A stretch of 64,000 bases of DNA from Henriciella sp. AS95. GTDB taxonomy: Bacteria; Pseudomonadota; Alphaproteobacteria; Caulobacterales; Hyphomonadaceae. The notes below the pieces were generated by a model. It did no database searches, was not told the origin of the DNA, and was given only the letters and a program-made list of their open reading frames with translations. Where the stretch lies: contig NZ_JBBMQM010000001.1 of the NCBI RefSeq assembly GCF_038900055.1, positions 496,001 to 560,000 on the forward strand. Direction: 5' to 3'. Both the position numbers and the translations under genes were made by a program. Below, in pieces: positions 29,168-37,606 of this stretch (positions are counted from its first letter, which is position 1; each line of letters begins with the position of its first letter).

Positions 29168-29284
29168 TCATACGATCGAACCCGCCGTCAGCAGGGTGAG
29201 GCCAGCAAGCGCGGCCGCAAGCGGCAGGCTGAGCAGGGCAGCGAGGAACCCCTGGCGGGTTTCGGTGTGGGAGGAAACGCTCAT
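29168..29284 (-). CDS. 38-residue single-pass membrane peptide
   Basis: A very short gene on the minus strand. It reads MSVSSHTETRQGFLAALL and continues SLPLAAALAGLTLLTAGSIV before TGA: a polar N-terminus of about 12 residues, then one uninterrupted hydrophobic helix. AAGGA lies about 11 nt upstream of the ATG, and a perfect 8-bp inverted repeat lies further upstream (29311-29334). It faces the glmS terminator, so it has its own 3' boundary. Function unknown; similar tiny membrane peptides act as toxins, subunits or regulators of larger membrane proteins. Confidence 0.6.
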   Translation of the reverse strand: MSVSSHTETRQGFLAALLSLPLAAALAGLTLLTAGSIV

Positions 29285-29310
29285 TGTTTTTTTATCCTTC
29301 AAGCATTTGC

Positions 29311-29334
29311 GGAACGGACACGCTCATCCGTTCC
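29311..29334. repeat. 8-bp inverted repeat upstream of the 38-residue peptide
   Basis: GGAACGGA-cacgctca-TCCGTTCC, perfect arms, 27 nt upstream of the ATG at 29284 on the minus strand. It would form a leader hairpin in the mRNA or an operator in DNA. Confidence 0.5.
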
Positions 29335-29390
29335 ATGCACATCTATGTAGCATGGCTTGAAAAATAATCAATGAATAAATTCAAAAATGT

Positions 29391-30005
29391 TCAGTGTTCA
29401 TCTTCCGGGGTCTTTTCCACCCCGTGCTGGAGGCCCGCAATCAGGATGTCGAGCGCGCCATTCAGCTCTCTGCGGAGCTTTGGAAGCGTGAGGCGGGTGA
29501 AGAGCTGCGGGAAGCGGAATTTCATCAGCGCGGACTGGACCATCTCGGCTGTATAATTGCAGTCGGCAATCGGCGCGAACTCACCCCGGTCGACACCATC
29601 TTGCAGAATGGTGCACAGATAGATGCGCTCCTGGGCAAGGCCCTCATTCATGAAGAGCGGGCGCTCATCGCCAAGGACTTCCGCGACTTCCAGGATTTTC
29701 GCTTCCCGCTGGATGGCGTCGTAAGTCTGGCTGAGATTGTAATGAAACACACGGCGCAGGCGCGCGGATGGAGAGCCGTCACTACGCGCGATCTCGGAAT
29801 AGGCCTGGTAGAGCTCGGCATTGAATTTACGCGCCATCGCTTCGGCGATGTCGATCTTGGAGGAAAAGAACCGATAGATGTTGCCAGCGGACATGCAGCA
29901 GTCCTTGGCAATTTCCGACATGGTTGTTTTGCCATAGCCGTAGTGTTTGATACGGTTCATGGCCGCTTCGAGAATCTGTTCTCGTGTATCTGTTTTACTG
30001 CTCAT
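29391..30005 (-). CDS. TetR/AcrR family transcriptional regulator
   Basis: A 204-residue repressor. The N-terminal helix-turn-helix is TREQILEAAMNRIKHYGYGKTTMSEIAKDCCMSAGNIYRFFSSK (here given in parts: TREQILEAAMNRIKHYGYGK, TTMSEIAKDCCMSAGNIYRF), followed by a mostly helical ligand domain. CC in the recognition region is a little unusual. It is divergent from gpsA, with a 24-bp inverted repeat between them. Ligand unknown; the C-terminal domain resembles regulators of efflux or lipid genes. Confidence 0.85.
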   Translation of the reverse strand: MSSKTDTREQILEAAMNRIKHYGYGKTTMSEIAKDCCMSAGNIYRFFSSKIDIAEAMARKFNAELYQAYSEIARSDGSPSARLRRVFHYNLSQTYDAIQREAKILEVAEVLGDERPLFMNEGLAQERIYLCTILQDGVDRGEFAPIADCNYTAEMVQSALMKFRFPQLFTRLTLPKLRRELNGALDILIAGLQHGVEKTPEDEH

Positions 30006-30029
30006 GGCCTCACAGGATAAGGAAATAGA

Positions 30030-30053
30030 CTGAATGATCAATGAATTCTTCAG
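30030..30053. promoter_or_regulatory. Candidate TetR operator
   Basis: CTGAA (30030-30034) and TTCAG (30049-30053) form inverted arms around 14 bases, in the short divergent region between the TetR start (30005) and gpsA (30084). Size and position suit a TetR-family operator; only the outer five bases are symmetric, so support is moderate. Confidence 0.35.
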
Positions 30054-30083
30054 CGCATATGTTCCAACCGGAGACGTCTCCTG

Positions 30084-31073
30084 ATGCAGAAAATCGGAAT
30101 CCTCGGCGCGGGTGCCTGGGGCACGGCGCTCGCCTTCACCGCGCGTGAGGCCGGACGCGACGTTCACATCTGGGCTTTGGAGGCCGATGTTGCGAGCGCG
30201 CTGAGCGAAGGGCGCGGTAACCCGTCCTATCTGCCCGGGCTGGACCTTCCGGCCATGCCGACGTCCACAAATCTTTCCGATCTGTCCGGGTCTGACGCCA
30301 TTCTGTCGGTTGTCCCGGCCCAGCATGCCCGGCAGGTCTTCACTGATCTGGCGCCGCACGTCACGCCTGGCACGCCGGTCATGCTGTGCTCGAAGGGCAT
30401 TGAGAAATCCTCCCTCAGCCTGATGACGGATGTGCTGCACGAAACAATACCTCAGGCTGTTCCTGCGGTTCTGTCAGGGCCAAGCTTCGCCGCCGATGTC
30501 GCCCGCGGCCTGCCGACCGCTGTGACGCTCGCCTGCGCCAACAAGGCGCTGGGTGACGCGCTGATGCAGGCGATCGGGCGGCCGACCTTCCGGCCCTATT
30601 GGTCGAATGACCTGATTGGCGCAGAGGTGGGCGGCGCGGTGAAGAATGTGCTCGCGATTGCCTGCGGTATCGTCGAGGGCATGAAGCTCGGCAAGTCCGC
30701 TCATGCTGCGCTCATCGCGCGCGGGTTTGCCGAGATGACCCGCCTGACCGTTGCGCTGGGCGGGCAAGCCTCCACCTTGTCGGGCCTGTGCGGGCTCGGC
30801 GACCTGGTGCTGACCTGTTCGTCCGTCCAGTCACGCAATATGAGCTTCGGCAAGGCGCTGGGCGAAGGGCAATCGGCCGATGATATTCTCGCAGAACGCA
30901 ATTCCGTAACCGAAGGCGTTGCGACAGCGCCTGCCCTCATGGCGCTTGCCGAGCGCGAGGGCGTGTCCATGCCGATCTGCAAAGCGGTGGACGATATCTT
31001 GAGCAACCGGATGAGCCTGGACGCTGCGATCAATGCGCTGCTGTCGCGGCCATTCACACAGGAAACGAACTGA
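30084..31073 (+). CDS. gpsA: Glycerol-3-phosphate dehydrogenase [NAD(P)+]
   Basis: A 329-residue enzyme reducing dihydroxyacetone phosphate to sn-glycerol-3-phosphate for phospholipid synthesis. Motifs: IGILGAGAWGTALAF at the N-terminus (NAD-binding), CSKGIEKSSLSLM, LSGPSFAADVARGLPTA, the catalytic lysine in GGAVKNVLAIACGI, and LSGLCGLGDLVLTCSS. GGAG-like CGGAGAC precedes ATG. It is followed, 1 nt later, by a YciI protein and then a GST, likely one operon. Confidence 0.95.
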   Translation: MQKIGILGAGAWGTALAFTAREAGRDVHIWALEADVASALSEGRGNPSYLPGLDLPAMPTSTNLSDLSGSDAILSVVPAQHARQVFTDLAPHVTPGTPVMLCSKGIEKSSLSLMTDVLHETIPQAVPAVLSGPSFAADVARGLPTAVTLACANKALGDALMQAIGRPTFRPYWSNDLIGAEVGGAVKNVLAIACGIVEGMKLGKSAHAALIARGFAEMTRLTVALGGQASTLSGLCGLGDLVLTCSSVQSRNMSFGKALGEGQSADDILAERNSVTEGVATAPALMALAEREGVSMPICKAVDDILSNRMSLDAAINALLSRPFTQETN

Positions 31074-31074
31074 C

Positions 31075-31368
31075 ATGCCGCAATTTCTGATCAATGCCCG
31101 TGACAAAGCGGGCGCGCTTGAACTTCGCATGGCGAACCGGCCAGCGCATCTTGAATGGCTAAAGGCCCATGCCGAAAAGATCCTGATGGTCGGACCGGTC
31201 TTTGCTGATGATGGCGAGACCTTTGCCGGCTCTGCGCTTGTCGTTGAGTTCGAGACGCTTCACGAGGCTGAAAACTGGGCCGCGCGAGACCCTTACGCGC
31301 AGGCGGGCCTGTTCCAGTCTGTCGAGATCATGCCGTTCAAATGGGTGATGGGGTCGGGAAAGCCATGA
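31075..31368 (+). CDS. YciI family protein
   Basis: A 97-residue ferredoxin-fold protein starting MPQFLINARDKAGALELRM, with the family HLEWLK, GPVFADDGETFAGSALVVE and the catalytic-looking DPYAQAGLFQSVEIMPFKW. YciI proteins are small enzymes or accessory proteins (e.g. chloromuconolactone dehalogenase-like); the conserved His-Asp pair is present (His in PAHLEWL, Asp in ARDPYA). It starts right after gpsA and its stop overlaps the GST start by 4 nt, so it is translated with both. Confidence 0.85.
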   Translation: MPQFLINARDKAGALELRMANRPAHLEWLKAHAEKILMVGPVFADDGETFAGSALVVEFETLHEAENWAARDPYAQAGLFQSVEIMPFKWVMGSGKP

Positions 31369-32042
31369 GGAAACTTGTCAGCGGCAATCTCAATTATTCG
31401 AGCTGGTCGATCCGGGCGCTGCTGATGGCGCGTCATGTCGGGCTTGAGGTCGAGGAAGAAATTGTCCCGCTCGATTTTCCCGATACGACGACGCGTCTCG
31501 CCGAGATCAGCCCGACCCGTAAAGTGCCGCTGCTGCTGTGGGATGATGAAATTGTCTGGGATTCGCTGGCCATCATCGAATGGCTGGCCGAGCGCTATAA
31601 GGGCGTCTGGCCGGAAGATGCTGTCGCCAGAGCCAGGGCGCGTGCCATTTCGGCGGAAATGCATTCCGGCTTTCCAACGCTTCGCAAAGCCTGTCCGATG
31701 GATATTCGCTCCCGGCATGGAACGCCCGAGCTGACAGCGGCGCTGCAGGCGGATATGCAGCGCGTCGACACGATCTGGTCTGAGACCCGCCAGCAGTTTG
31801 GCTTGCGCGGCGACTTCCTCTTCGGTGACTGGTCTGCAGCCGATGCCGTCTATGCGCCTGTCGTGACGCGGTTCATCACCTATAATCTGCCGCGGAGTGA
31901 AGCCGCCCAAGCCTATATGGACGCCGTGATGGCGCATCCCTTGATGGTGCGGCTGGCCGAAGAGGCCGCGGCCGAGCCCTGGTGGATCAAATATGATGAG
32001 ACCGGGCGAAGCGCTGGAACTATACCTTCGGGAAATTCATGA
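31365..32042 (+). CDS. Glutathione S-transferase family protein
   Basis: A 225-residue cytosolic GST. The thioredoxin-like domain has NLNYSSWSIRALLMARHVGL, with Ser in the SSWS-R catalytic area, KVPLLLWDDEIVWDSLAIIEWL (cis-Pro and glutathione-binding Asp-Ser; split: KVPLLLWDDEIVWD, SLAIIEWL). The helical domain has FGDWSAADAVYAPVVTRF with the N-capping box. It resembles the Yfc/maleylacetoacetate-isomerase type. The start at 31365 overlaps yciI; its 3' end overlaps the antisense sulfotransferase gene by 23 nt. Confidence 0.88.
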   Translation: MRKLVSGNLNYSSWSIRALLMARHVGLEVEEEIVPLDFPDTTTRLAEISPTRKVPLLLWDDEIVWDSLAIIEWLAERYKGVWPEDAVARARARAISAEMHSGFPTLRKACPMDIRSRHGTPELTAALQADMQRVDTIWSETRQQFGLRGDFLFGDWSAADAVYAPVVTRFITYNLPRSEAAQAYMDAVMAHPLMVRLAEEAAAEPWWIKYDETGRSAGTIPSGNS

Positions 32043-32835
32043 GGTCATAGCCAAGATCGTGGCGGAAGAGTTCGCCGACGCGCTGACGATAGATATCAAG
32101 CGCTTCGCCTGAGAACTGTTCTTCCAGCGGTGTCTTGCGAAACTGAAGCACATTGGCTTCGGCTTGCGGATCGACCTTTTTCGCCATCGCTTCCTTGGTG
32201 CCGGCCTTCAGCGCGGCGTCGATGGACTTCGGCGTCAGGGCGATCTTCCAGTGCGCCGCCATGCCGCCGAGAATGGCGCGTGGATTGGCGCGCGTATCCT
32301 CATAGTGGACCCGGTAAATCTTGTCCTGCGTGTTCTCGAGGATTTCGCCCCAGCGGTTCCAGAAGCGCGCGAGCCAATAGAGATCGCAGCGATAAACGGA
32401 GCCGGTCGGGTCGCCGCGCAGATAATCGAGCCAGTCGACGTCCAGCTCATGGTTCCACTTGGCATGGTGGCTGGCGAGGATGCTCATCGGGTGACGCACG
32501 AAGAGGACGTAAGGCGGCAGAGCCGCCAGCCGGCGCGCCCAGCCCCAGTCGGCAAGCCGGTGAGGGATGGTGTGGCTGAAAGCGAGGCGCGGCAGCTCCT
32601 TGTAAGTCGGCTTGTCTTTTGGCCAGCCAATATAGGGGCGAACGGCATCTTCGGAAAAATAGAGCGGGCGCGGCACGTTATAGGTGTCGGCGAGGGCCAC
32701 CGAGAACATGTATTTTACCCAGTGCGTACCGGAATTCTTCGACGTGACCAGCACGCCGTCAAAGGCGCGATGGCGCAGGATGGAGTAGTTTCCCCAATTG
32801 TCCTTGCGGACGCGTTTGTCGAATGCGGTGCTCAT
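32020..32835 (-). CDS. Sulfotransferase domain protein
   Basis: A 271-residue cytoplasmic protein with sulfotransferase features: the 5'-phosphosulfate loop VLVTSKNSGTHWVKYMFS, the 3'-phosphate motif LFVRHPMSILASHHAKWN, and RVHYEDTRANPRAILGGMA. The family moves sulfate from PAPS to alcohols or sugars. The G-T-x-W-V loop is intact, so activity is plausible. The start at 32835 is chosen over an earlier codon that adds ten residues without support. It overlaps the GST 3' end on the opposite strand. Confidence 0.8.
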   Translation of the reverse strand: MSTAFDKRVRKDNWGNYSILRHRAFDGVLVTSKNSGTHWVKYMFSVALADTYNVPRPLYFSEDAVRPYIGWPKDKPTYKELPRLAFSHTIPHRLADWGWARRLAALPPYVLFVRHPMSILASHHAKWNHELDVDWLDYLRGDPTGSVYRCDLYWLARFWNRWGEILENTQDKIYRVHYEDTRANPRAILGGMAAHWKIALTPKSIDAALKAGTKEAMAKKVDPQAEANVLQFRKTPLEEQFSGEALDIYRQRVGELFRHDLGYDLMNFPKV

Positions 32836-32878
32836 GGGGTCAACTTGTAGTCTGGCGTGCGGCAACCTGCCAAGCAGT

Positions 32879-33412
32879 TCAATTCAGTCCGGCCTTGCGG
32901 CGCCAGATCTGGATGAGGTCGCGTTCCATCACGCTGACATCGCCGTCGGCCACAGCGACATTCTCCAGCATGCTGGCAAGATCGTCGAATTCCTTATGGC
33001 TCATGCCCGGTGTGCGCACGATGACGTCGCTCATTTTGCCCATGACGACATGCGAGGCCGGCGCATTGCGCGTCAGCCAACCGGCTTGCGTCACCATCTC
33101 ATCGGCATCGCTATCTGAAAATTCGAAGTGCTCGATCATCTCGGCGCGCATGGCCGCTTCCTGCTTTTCGGTGATCGCGCCGCGCGTGCGGGCGATTTCG
33201 AGCATCATGACCGCAGCGGCTTCGCGTGGATCCTGGACGGCGCTGAGGCCACCTTTGCGCGCGCGATGCTTGAAGCTGAGCTCGCGCGGTTTGTTCGCAA
33301 GACCTTTTGCGGCGTTAAATCCATCTTTCGCCGCGCCGTGCAGCATTTTCAGCCGCCAGTACCAGACCGCGATAAAGGTCAGGAATCCAAGCAAGGCGAG
33401 AAAAATGTGCAT
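32879..33412 (-). CDS. Membrane-anchored TerB-like protein
   Basis: A 177-residue protein with an N-terminal transmembrane helix (HIFLALLGFLTFIAVWYWRL) and a C-terminal helical domain: AAAVMMLEIARTRGAITEKQ and VAVADGDVSVMERDLIQIWRR. The pattern of acidic helices with a late VADGD-x-S-x-x-E-x-x-x-I motif is that of TerB/tellurite-resistance-like domains, which bind metal. Function in unlinked copies is unknown. It begins at ATG 33412, just downstream of the terminator of the alcohol dehydrogenase gene; upstream in-frame codons are unlikely. Confidence 0.65.
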   Translation of the reverse strand: MHIFLALLGFLTFIAVWYWRLKMLHGAAKDGFNAAKGLANKPRELSFKHRARKGGLSAVQDPREAAAVMMLEIARTRGAITEKQEAAMRAEMIEHFEFSDSDADEMVTQAGWLTRNAPASHVVMGKMSDVIVRTPGMSHKEFDDLASMLENVAVADGDVSVMERDLIQIWRRKAGLN

Positions 33413-33413
33413 T

Positions 33414-33446
33414 AAAAAAACTCTCCGGCAGTCCCCCGCCGGAGAG
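33414..33446 (-). terminator. Intrinsic terminator after the PQQ alcohol dehydrogenase gene
   Basis: CTCTCCGGC (33421-33429) pairs with GCCGGAGAG (33438-33446), a perfect 9-bp stem with an 8-nt loop. On the minus strand it is followed by seven U residues (33414-33420), so it ends the dehydrogenase mRNA; the TerB-like ATG lies directly downstream. Confidence 0.9.
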
Positions 33447-33491
33447 TTTATAGGGTTCGCCTTCGGATTAGAAGACGTGATCTGGTCTGGC

Positions 33492-35768
33492 TCAGTCGCC
33501 TTCGCCCGCTTCCATTTCTGGCTCTGCATCGTCGGAGGGGGGGGCCTCGACAGCATCTTCAGCCGGCGCGGCCGTGTCTTCATTCATGTGTGCCTGCGTG
33601 ACGACATAAGCGCGGACGGCTTCGACATCTTCCGGTGTCAGGACGTCAGAGAAGGACACCATGCCATTGGCGGCAAGATTGCCGTCGATCACAACGCCCT
33701 TCCAGGCCTCGGCGCTGGCAGTGTAAGTCGACCAGCGCAGGTCGGGCAGGACGCCCGAGCTGATGCCCAGCATACCGTGGCAGACGGCGCAGTTGCGGGA
33801 GTAGTGAATGAGACCGGCCTGAAGCATCTCTTCATCACCGAATGGGTCGGCTTTGGGTTCAGGCGCGACGATCAGGTCTGTGTCGAGCGGTTCGATCTCT
33901 CCTTCGCCGCCAAGCTTGAAGGTAATGACCTTGCCAACGGCAGGCGGCACGGTGTCCTTGAACAGGAAGCCGGCAGCAAGCCCGTAGGCATGGCCCCAGC
34001 CTGTCGTGATCGTGACGTATTGGTCGCCGTCGACCTCGAACGTGCCAGGCCCGGAAAGGGCGCCCGAATGCAGCTGCTCTGACCAGAGTTCGTCGCCGGT
34101 CGCTGCATCGTAGGCCACGAATGATCCGTCGAGCTTGCCCTGGAAGACGATGCCGCTGGCGGTCGACAGCAGGCCGCCATTCCAGGCCGCATCATGCTCC
34201 ACAGTCCAGCGGGCTTCCTGCGCGACAGGGTCCCAGGCGACCAGCGTGCCCTTGGCCGCCGCACGAAGGGCCTGCACCGTCCCCTCAGGATAGCGAAGCG
34301 GCATACCGGCAGAGAAATCCATTCCGGTGTTCCACTTGGCCGGCTTCGACTTGAAGCGCGGGTCGGCGACATAGGCCTGTCCGAGCTCCATGGCCGGGAT
34401 ATAGACGAGACCGAGATCCGGATTCATCGCCATCGGGTGCCAGTTGTGAGCCCCATAGGGCGCGGGAACCTGGACAAACCCGGTATAGGTCGCCGGGTCA
34501 TTGTTGCGCGCCTCAGGATTCTCGATCGGCCGGCCATCTTCATCTAAGCCCTCGGCCCAGTTGATGGCGGCATAAGGCTCGCCGGAGATCAGCTCACCGG
34601 TTGCGGCGTCCACGACATAGAAAAAGCCGTTCTTCGGGGCCTGCATGGCGACGCGGCGGGTCTCGCCATTCTCGCCAAGCGGCAGGTCCGCCAGCATGAT
34701 GTGCTGGGTGGCTGTATAATCCCAATTGTCGCGCGGCGTGGTCTGATAGTGCCACTTATACTCGCCCGTGTCGGCATCGACCGCGACGATTGAGGAGACG
34801 AACAGATTGTCGCCATCGCTATTGGGGTCGCGCAGGTCGGCATTCCATGGCGACCCGTTGCCGACACCGAAGATGACCTGATCATTTTCGGTATCGTAGA
34901 CAATGGAATCCCAGACGGTTCCGCCGCCGCCATCGGTGACCCATGCGCCGTCATCGCCCCAGGTGTCGTTGGCAAGCTCTTCGAAGATGGCGTCAGAAGC
35001 TGCGCCGTCCGGTTCCTTGTTCGGGTTCGGGACGGTGTAGAAGCGCCAGGAGAGGTCGCCGGTCTCGGTATCATAGGCGGACAGGTAACCGCGAACGCCG
35101 AGTTCTGCGCCGCCATTACCGATCAGGACATTGCCTTTGACGATGCGCGGTGCGCCGGTGATCGTATAGGGCTTGGACTGGTCGACCGTGACCTTGCTCC
35201 ACACCATCTCGCCGGACTTGGCATCGATGGCTTCGAGGCGTCCGTCGATGACACCGACAAAGACCTTGCCATCATAGACGGCAACGCCGCGGTTCACGAC
35301 ATCGCAGCAGGCGTTGACGCCGACAGACTTGTCGACTTCCGGGTCATAGACCCAGAGCGCGTCGCCGGTGACCGGGTCGAGTGCATAGACGACGGACCAG
35401 GTGGAGGTCACATACATCACGCCGTCGACCACGATTGGCGTTGATTCAATGCCGCGCCCGGTTTTCAGATCATAAGTCCAGGCCGGCGCGAGTTCGGAAA
35501 TATTGTCCTTGGTGATGCCGGTCAGCCCTGAATGGCGCTGCTCGTCATAAGTGCCATTATAGGTCAGCCATTCCTGCGGCGTATCTGCCGCTGCCAGAAG
35601 GCGCGCTTCGTCAACGTCGGCGGTGCCGGTGGTGTCTGGCGCTTCGGCCTCATCGACAGGCGGTGCCGGTGGGGTTTCGACGTCTTCAACGGTATCAGAC
35701 GGGTTACCGCACGCGGCCAGCATCAACGCTGACAAAGCGGCGGTCGCTATCAAGCGAACAGATTTCAT
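33492..35768 (-). CDS. PQQ-dependent alcohol dehydrogenase with C-terminal cytochrome c (quinohaemoprotein)
   Basis: A 758-residue periplasmic lipoprotein (lipobox LAAC; start 35768 has AGGAG). It is an eight-bladed PQQ propeller enzyme oxidising primary alcohols. Features: DAALxVYDPE and a vicinal disulfide in NACCDVVNRG (around residue 152), W-x-N-x-D and the catalytic aspartate in DNWDYTATQH (around residue 350), tryptophan docking-type repeats such as GDLSWRFYTV, and a haem c motif CAVCHG near residue 660 with a following methionine-containing segment. The residue two after the catalytic aspartate is Thr, not Asp, which favours calcium over lanthanide in known families. A terminator follows. 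Confidence 0.92.
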   Translation of the reverse strand: MKSVRLIATAALSALMLAACGNPSDTVEDVETPPAPPVDEAEAPDTTGTADVDEARLLAAADTPQEWLTYNGTYDEQRHSGLTGITKDNISELAPAWTYDLKTGRGIESTPIVVDGVMYVTSTWSVVYALDPVTGDALWVYDPEVDKSVGVNACCDVVNRGVAVYDGKVFVGVIDGRLEAIDAKSGEMVWSKVTVDQSKPYTITGAPRIVKGNVLIGNGGAELGVRGYLSAYDTETGDLSWRFYTVPNPNKEPDGAASDAIFEELANDTWGDDGAWVTDGGGGTVWDSIVYDTENDQVIFGVGNGSPWNADLRDPNSDGDNLFVSSIVAVDADTGEYKWHYQTTPRDNWDYTATQHIMLADLPLGENGETRRVAMQAPKNGFFYVVDAATGELISGEPYAAINWAEGLDEDGRPIENPEARNNDPATYTGFVQVPAPYGAHNWHPMAMNPDLGLVYIPAMELGQAYVADPRFKSKPAKWNTGMDFSAGMPLRYPEGTVQALRAAAKGTLVAWDPVAQEARWTVEHDAAWNGGLLSTASGIVFQGKLDGSFVAYDAATGDELWSEQLHSGALSGPGTFEVDGDQYVTITTGWGHAYGLAAGFLFKDTVPPAVGKVITFKLGGEGEIEPLDTDLIVAPEPKADPFGDEEMLQAGLIHYSRNCAVCHGMLGISSGVLPDLRWSTYTASAEAWKGVVIDGNLAANGMVSFSDVLTPEDVEAVRAYVVTQAHMNEDTAAPAEDAVEAPPSDDAEPEMEAGEGD

Positions 35769-35882
35769 GATCACTCCTGAGTTTGCCTCTCCCTGGGCCC
35801 CCATCTTTGCGCGGGTCTACCCTGATAAGCGGTATGCTAGCTTTTTTGGAATGCTTGTCGAGGCAGACCCGAGGGAAACTGG

Positions 35883-36764
35883 CTAGAGGCCTGCGGCGGC
35901 CATGAGATCAGCGCGGGCGTCGTCTATCGCAGCGCCGACAATCTCTTTCCATTCGGCGATGGAGCCGGCCTTGTCAGCGCCGTCCGGGAAATTGAGCGAG
36001 CGGGACGCATTCACGATGCCGCCAACAAGGCGGTTTCCGCGTGGGACGAAGCCGGCAAGAGCCTGTTTTGCGCCAGCGCCCTGCGCGCCATAGCCTGGCA
36101 CCAGGAAGAGCGCATCCGGGGCGAGCTCACGCAGGCGTCTGGCTTCGTCCGGGCCGGTCGCGCCGGTGACCAGCATCAGGCCGGACCAGCCACTCTCCCC
36201 TTTCAGCCGCTCGATCATCGGCGAGAGAGCCTCGACCACGCGCTCAAAAAGCGGTGCGCCTTCCATGTCGCGGGACTGGAAGTCCGCCGATCCGGGGTTT
36301 GAGGTGCGAGCGAGCACGACGACGCCCTTGCCGCACTGTTCTGCGGCTTTCACGTGCGGCTCGATTGTGTCGAGACCCATATACGGGTTCACGGTCAGCG
36401 CGTCGCAGGTGAAGGGTGATGGTTCTTTCAGGAAAGCGGCGGTGTAGCCTTCGGCGGTCGAGCCGATATCGCCGCGCTTTGCATCCATCAGCACCAGGAG
36501 GCCTGCGTCGCGGGCACCGGCAACGATACGCTCAAGCGCCCGCAGGCCGGCCCAGCCATGACGCTCGAAAAAGGCGATTTGCGGTTTGACGACACCGGTC
36601 TTTCCGGCAGCGACCTCGACGAGGGCCTCTCCCCACCGTTCGATACCTTCTGCCGTATCGCCGCCGAAGAGCGCCGGAATACGCCCGGCGTGCGGATCAA
36701 TGCCGACACAGAGCGGACCATGCTCTTCGGTCGCTTCGATGAGCCGGTCGGCAAACGCTCTCAA
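35883..36764 (-). CDS. pyrF: Orotidine 5'-phosphate decarboxylase
   Basis: A 293-residue type-2 OMP decarboxylase, the last step of UMP synthesis. Key pieces: GPLCVGIDPHAGRIP, VVKPQIAFFERHGWAGL, catalytic lysine/aspartates in LLVLMDAKRGDIGSTAEGY, and TCDALTVNPYMGLDTIEPHV, NASRSLNF. The long insertions relative to type 1 identify the actinobacterial/alphaproteobacterial style. The ATG overlaps the upstream protease stop by 4 nt, so they are probably cotranscribed. Confidence 0.93.
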   Translation of the reverse strand: MRAFADRLIEATEEHGPLCVGIDPHAGRIPALFGGDTAEGIERWGEALVEVAAGKTGVVKPQIAFFERHGWAGLRALERIVAGARDAGLLVLMDAKRGDIGSTAEGYTAAFLKEPSPFTCDALTVNPYMGLDTIEPHVKAAEQCGKGVVVLARTSNPGSADFQSRDMEGAPLFERVVEALSPMIERLKGESGWSGLMLVTGATGPDEARRLRELAPDALFLVPGYGAQGAGAKQALAGFVPRGNRLVGGIVNASRSLNFPDGADKAGSIAEWKEIVGAAIDDARADLMAAAGL

Positions 36765-37591
36765 GAGTCGTCACCAACGCGGCAGGCGACTTTGACCACT
36801 TGCAGACTCTGACGCGCCCGGTCGGCAGAGCCGCCATAGGTCTCAGGGGCGAAGGGCGCAGGCCGGTCGCCGAGCGGTTCTATCCCCTGCTCGGAGAGGA
36901 AGGCGGCAATGGCTTCTGGCGACGCGCTGTAGATCCGGCCGCGGCGCGGGCTTTCGGCAACGATGACGCCGCGGACCCGGCCATCGGAATCGTAGACTGG
37001 GCCACCGGAAAGGCCGCCCAGTGACCCGGTGAGATCGGATGTGCGTCCGGTCTCTGCCCAGGTCAGAACCGGCTCTTCGCCTTTGCGGAGGCCGCTTGTG
37101 ACGAGCTTGGAGCGCGAAATGAGCCGGCTTGCCGCTTCGCCGGGCCGCCCTTGCGGGTAGCCAACGTGAAAGCCGTAGGAGCCGATGCGAAGGTTTGGCG
37201 AGGTATCGAGCGCGACCGGCGACAGGCTCGGATGAGCAGTCAGCAGCGCTAGGTCAGTGGAGGGCGAAACGGAGACTTTCTCGACGCGCAAATAGCGGTT
37301 TGGGGCGACGAGCAGCGAAACATCCTCGCACCCGTCCACGACATGACGGGCGGTCAGCCATTGGCCGTCCGTGTTGATGGAAAATGCGGTGCCGATGCCG
37401 TCACGCGGGCTGTCCACGCGGACGAGGACGGTTTCGTCGAAGGCTGATGGCGGCGGCAGGGTGGCGCCTTCGCGTTCAACCGAGTCCGGCGTCGCCGGCG
37501 GCGCATCCTGGTCTGGCACATTGGAAAAGACACCGCCAACAATCGCGAGAAGGGCGAGCGTGTAGATCAGCCAGTCAGGAACGAAACGCAA
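36761..37591 (-). CDS. Trypsin-like serine protease, membrane-anchored
   Basis: A 276-residue protease with an N-terminal membrane helix (DWLIYTLALLAIVGGVFSNV). The chymotrypsin fold triad is visible: His in WLTARHVVDGC, Asp in VSPSTDLALLTAH, and Ser in GLSGGPVYDSDGRVRG. A Cys pair (DGCEDVSLL and the C-terminal VACRV) could form a disulfide. No PDZ domain is present, unlike DegP. It probably acts in the periplasm. A DUF350-like gene lies 15 nt upstream on the same strand. Confidence 0.85.
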   Translation of the reverse strand: MRFVPDWLIYTLALLAIVGGVFSNVPDQDAPPATPDSVEREGATLPPPSAFDETVLVRVDSPRDGIGTAFSINTDGQWLTARHVVDGCEDVSLLVAPNRYLRVEKVSVSPSTDLALLTAHPSLSPVALDTSPNLRIGSYGFHVGYPQGRPGEAASRLISRSKLVTSGLRKGEEPVLTWAETGRTSDLTGSLGGLSGGPVYDSDGRVRGVIVAESPRRGRIYSASPEAIAAFLSEQGIEPLGDRPAPFAPETYGGSADRARQSLQVVKVACRVGDDS

Positions 37592-37606
37592 AGGGGCTTC
37601 TCCTCC

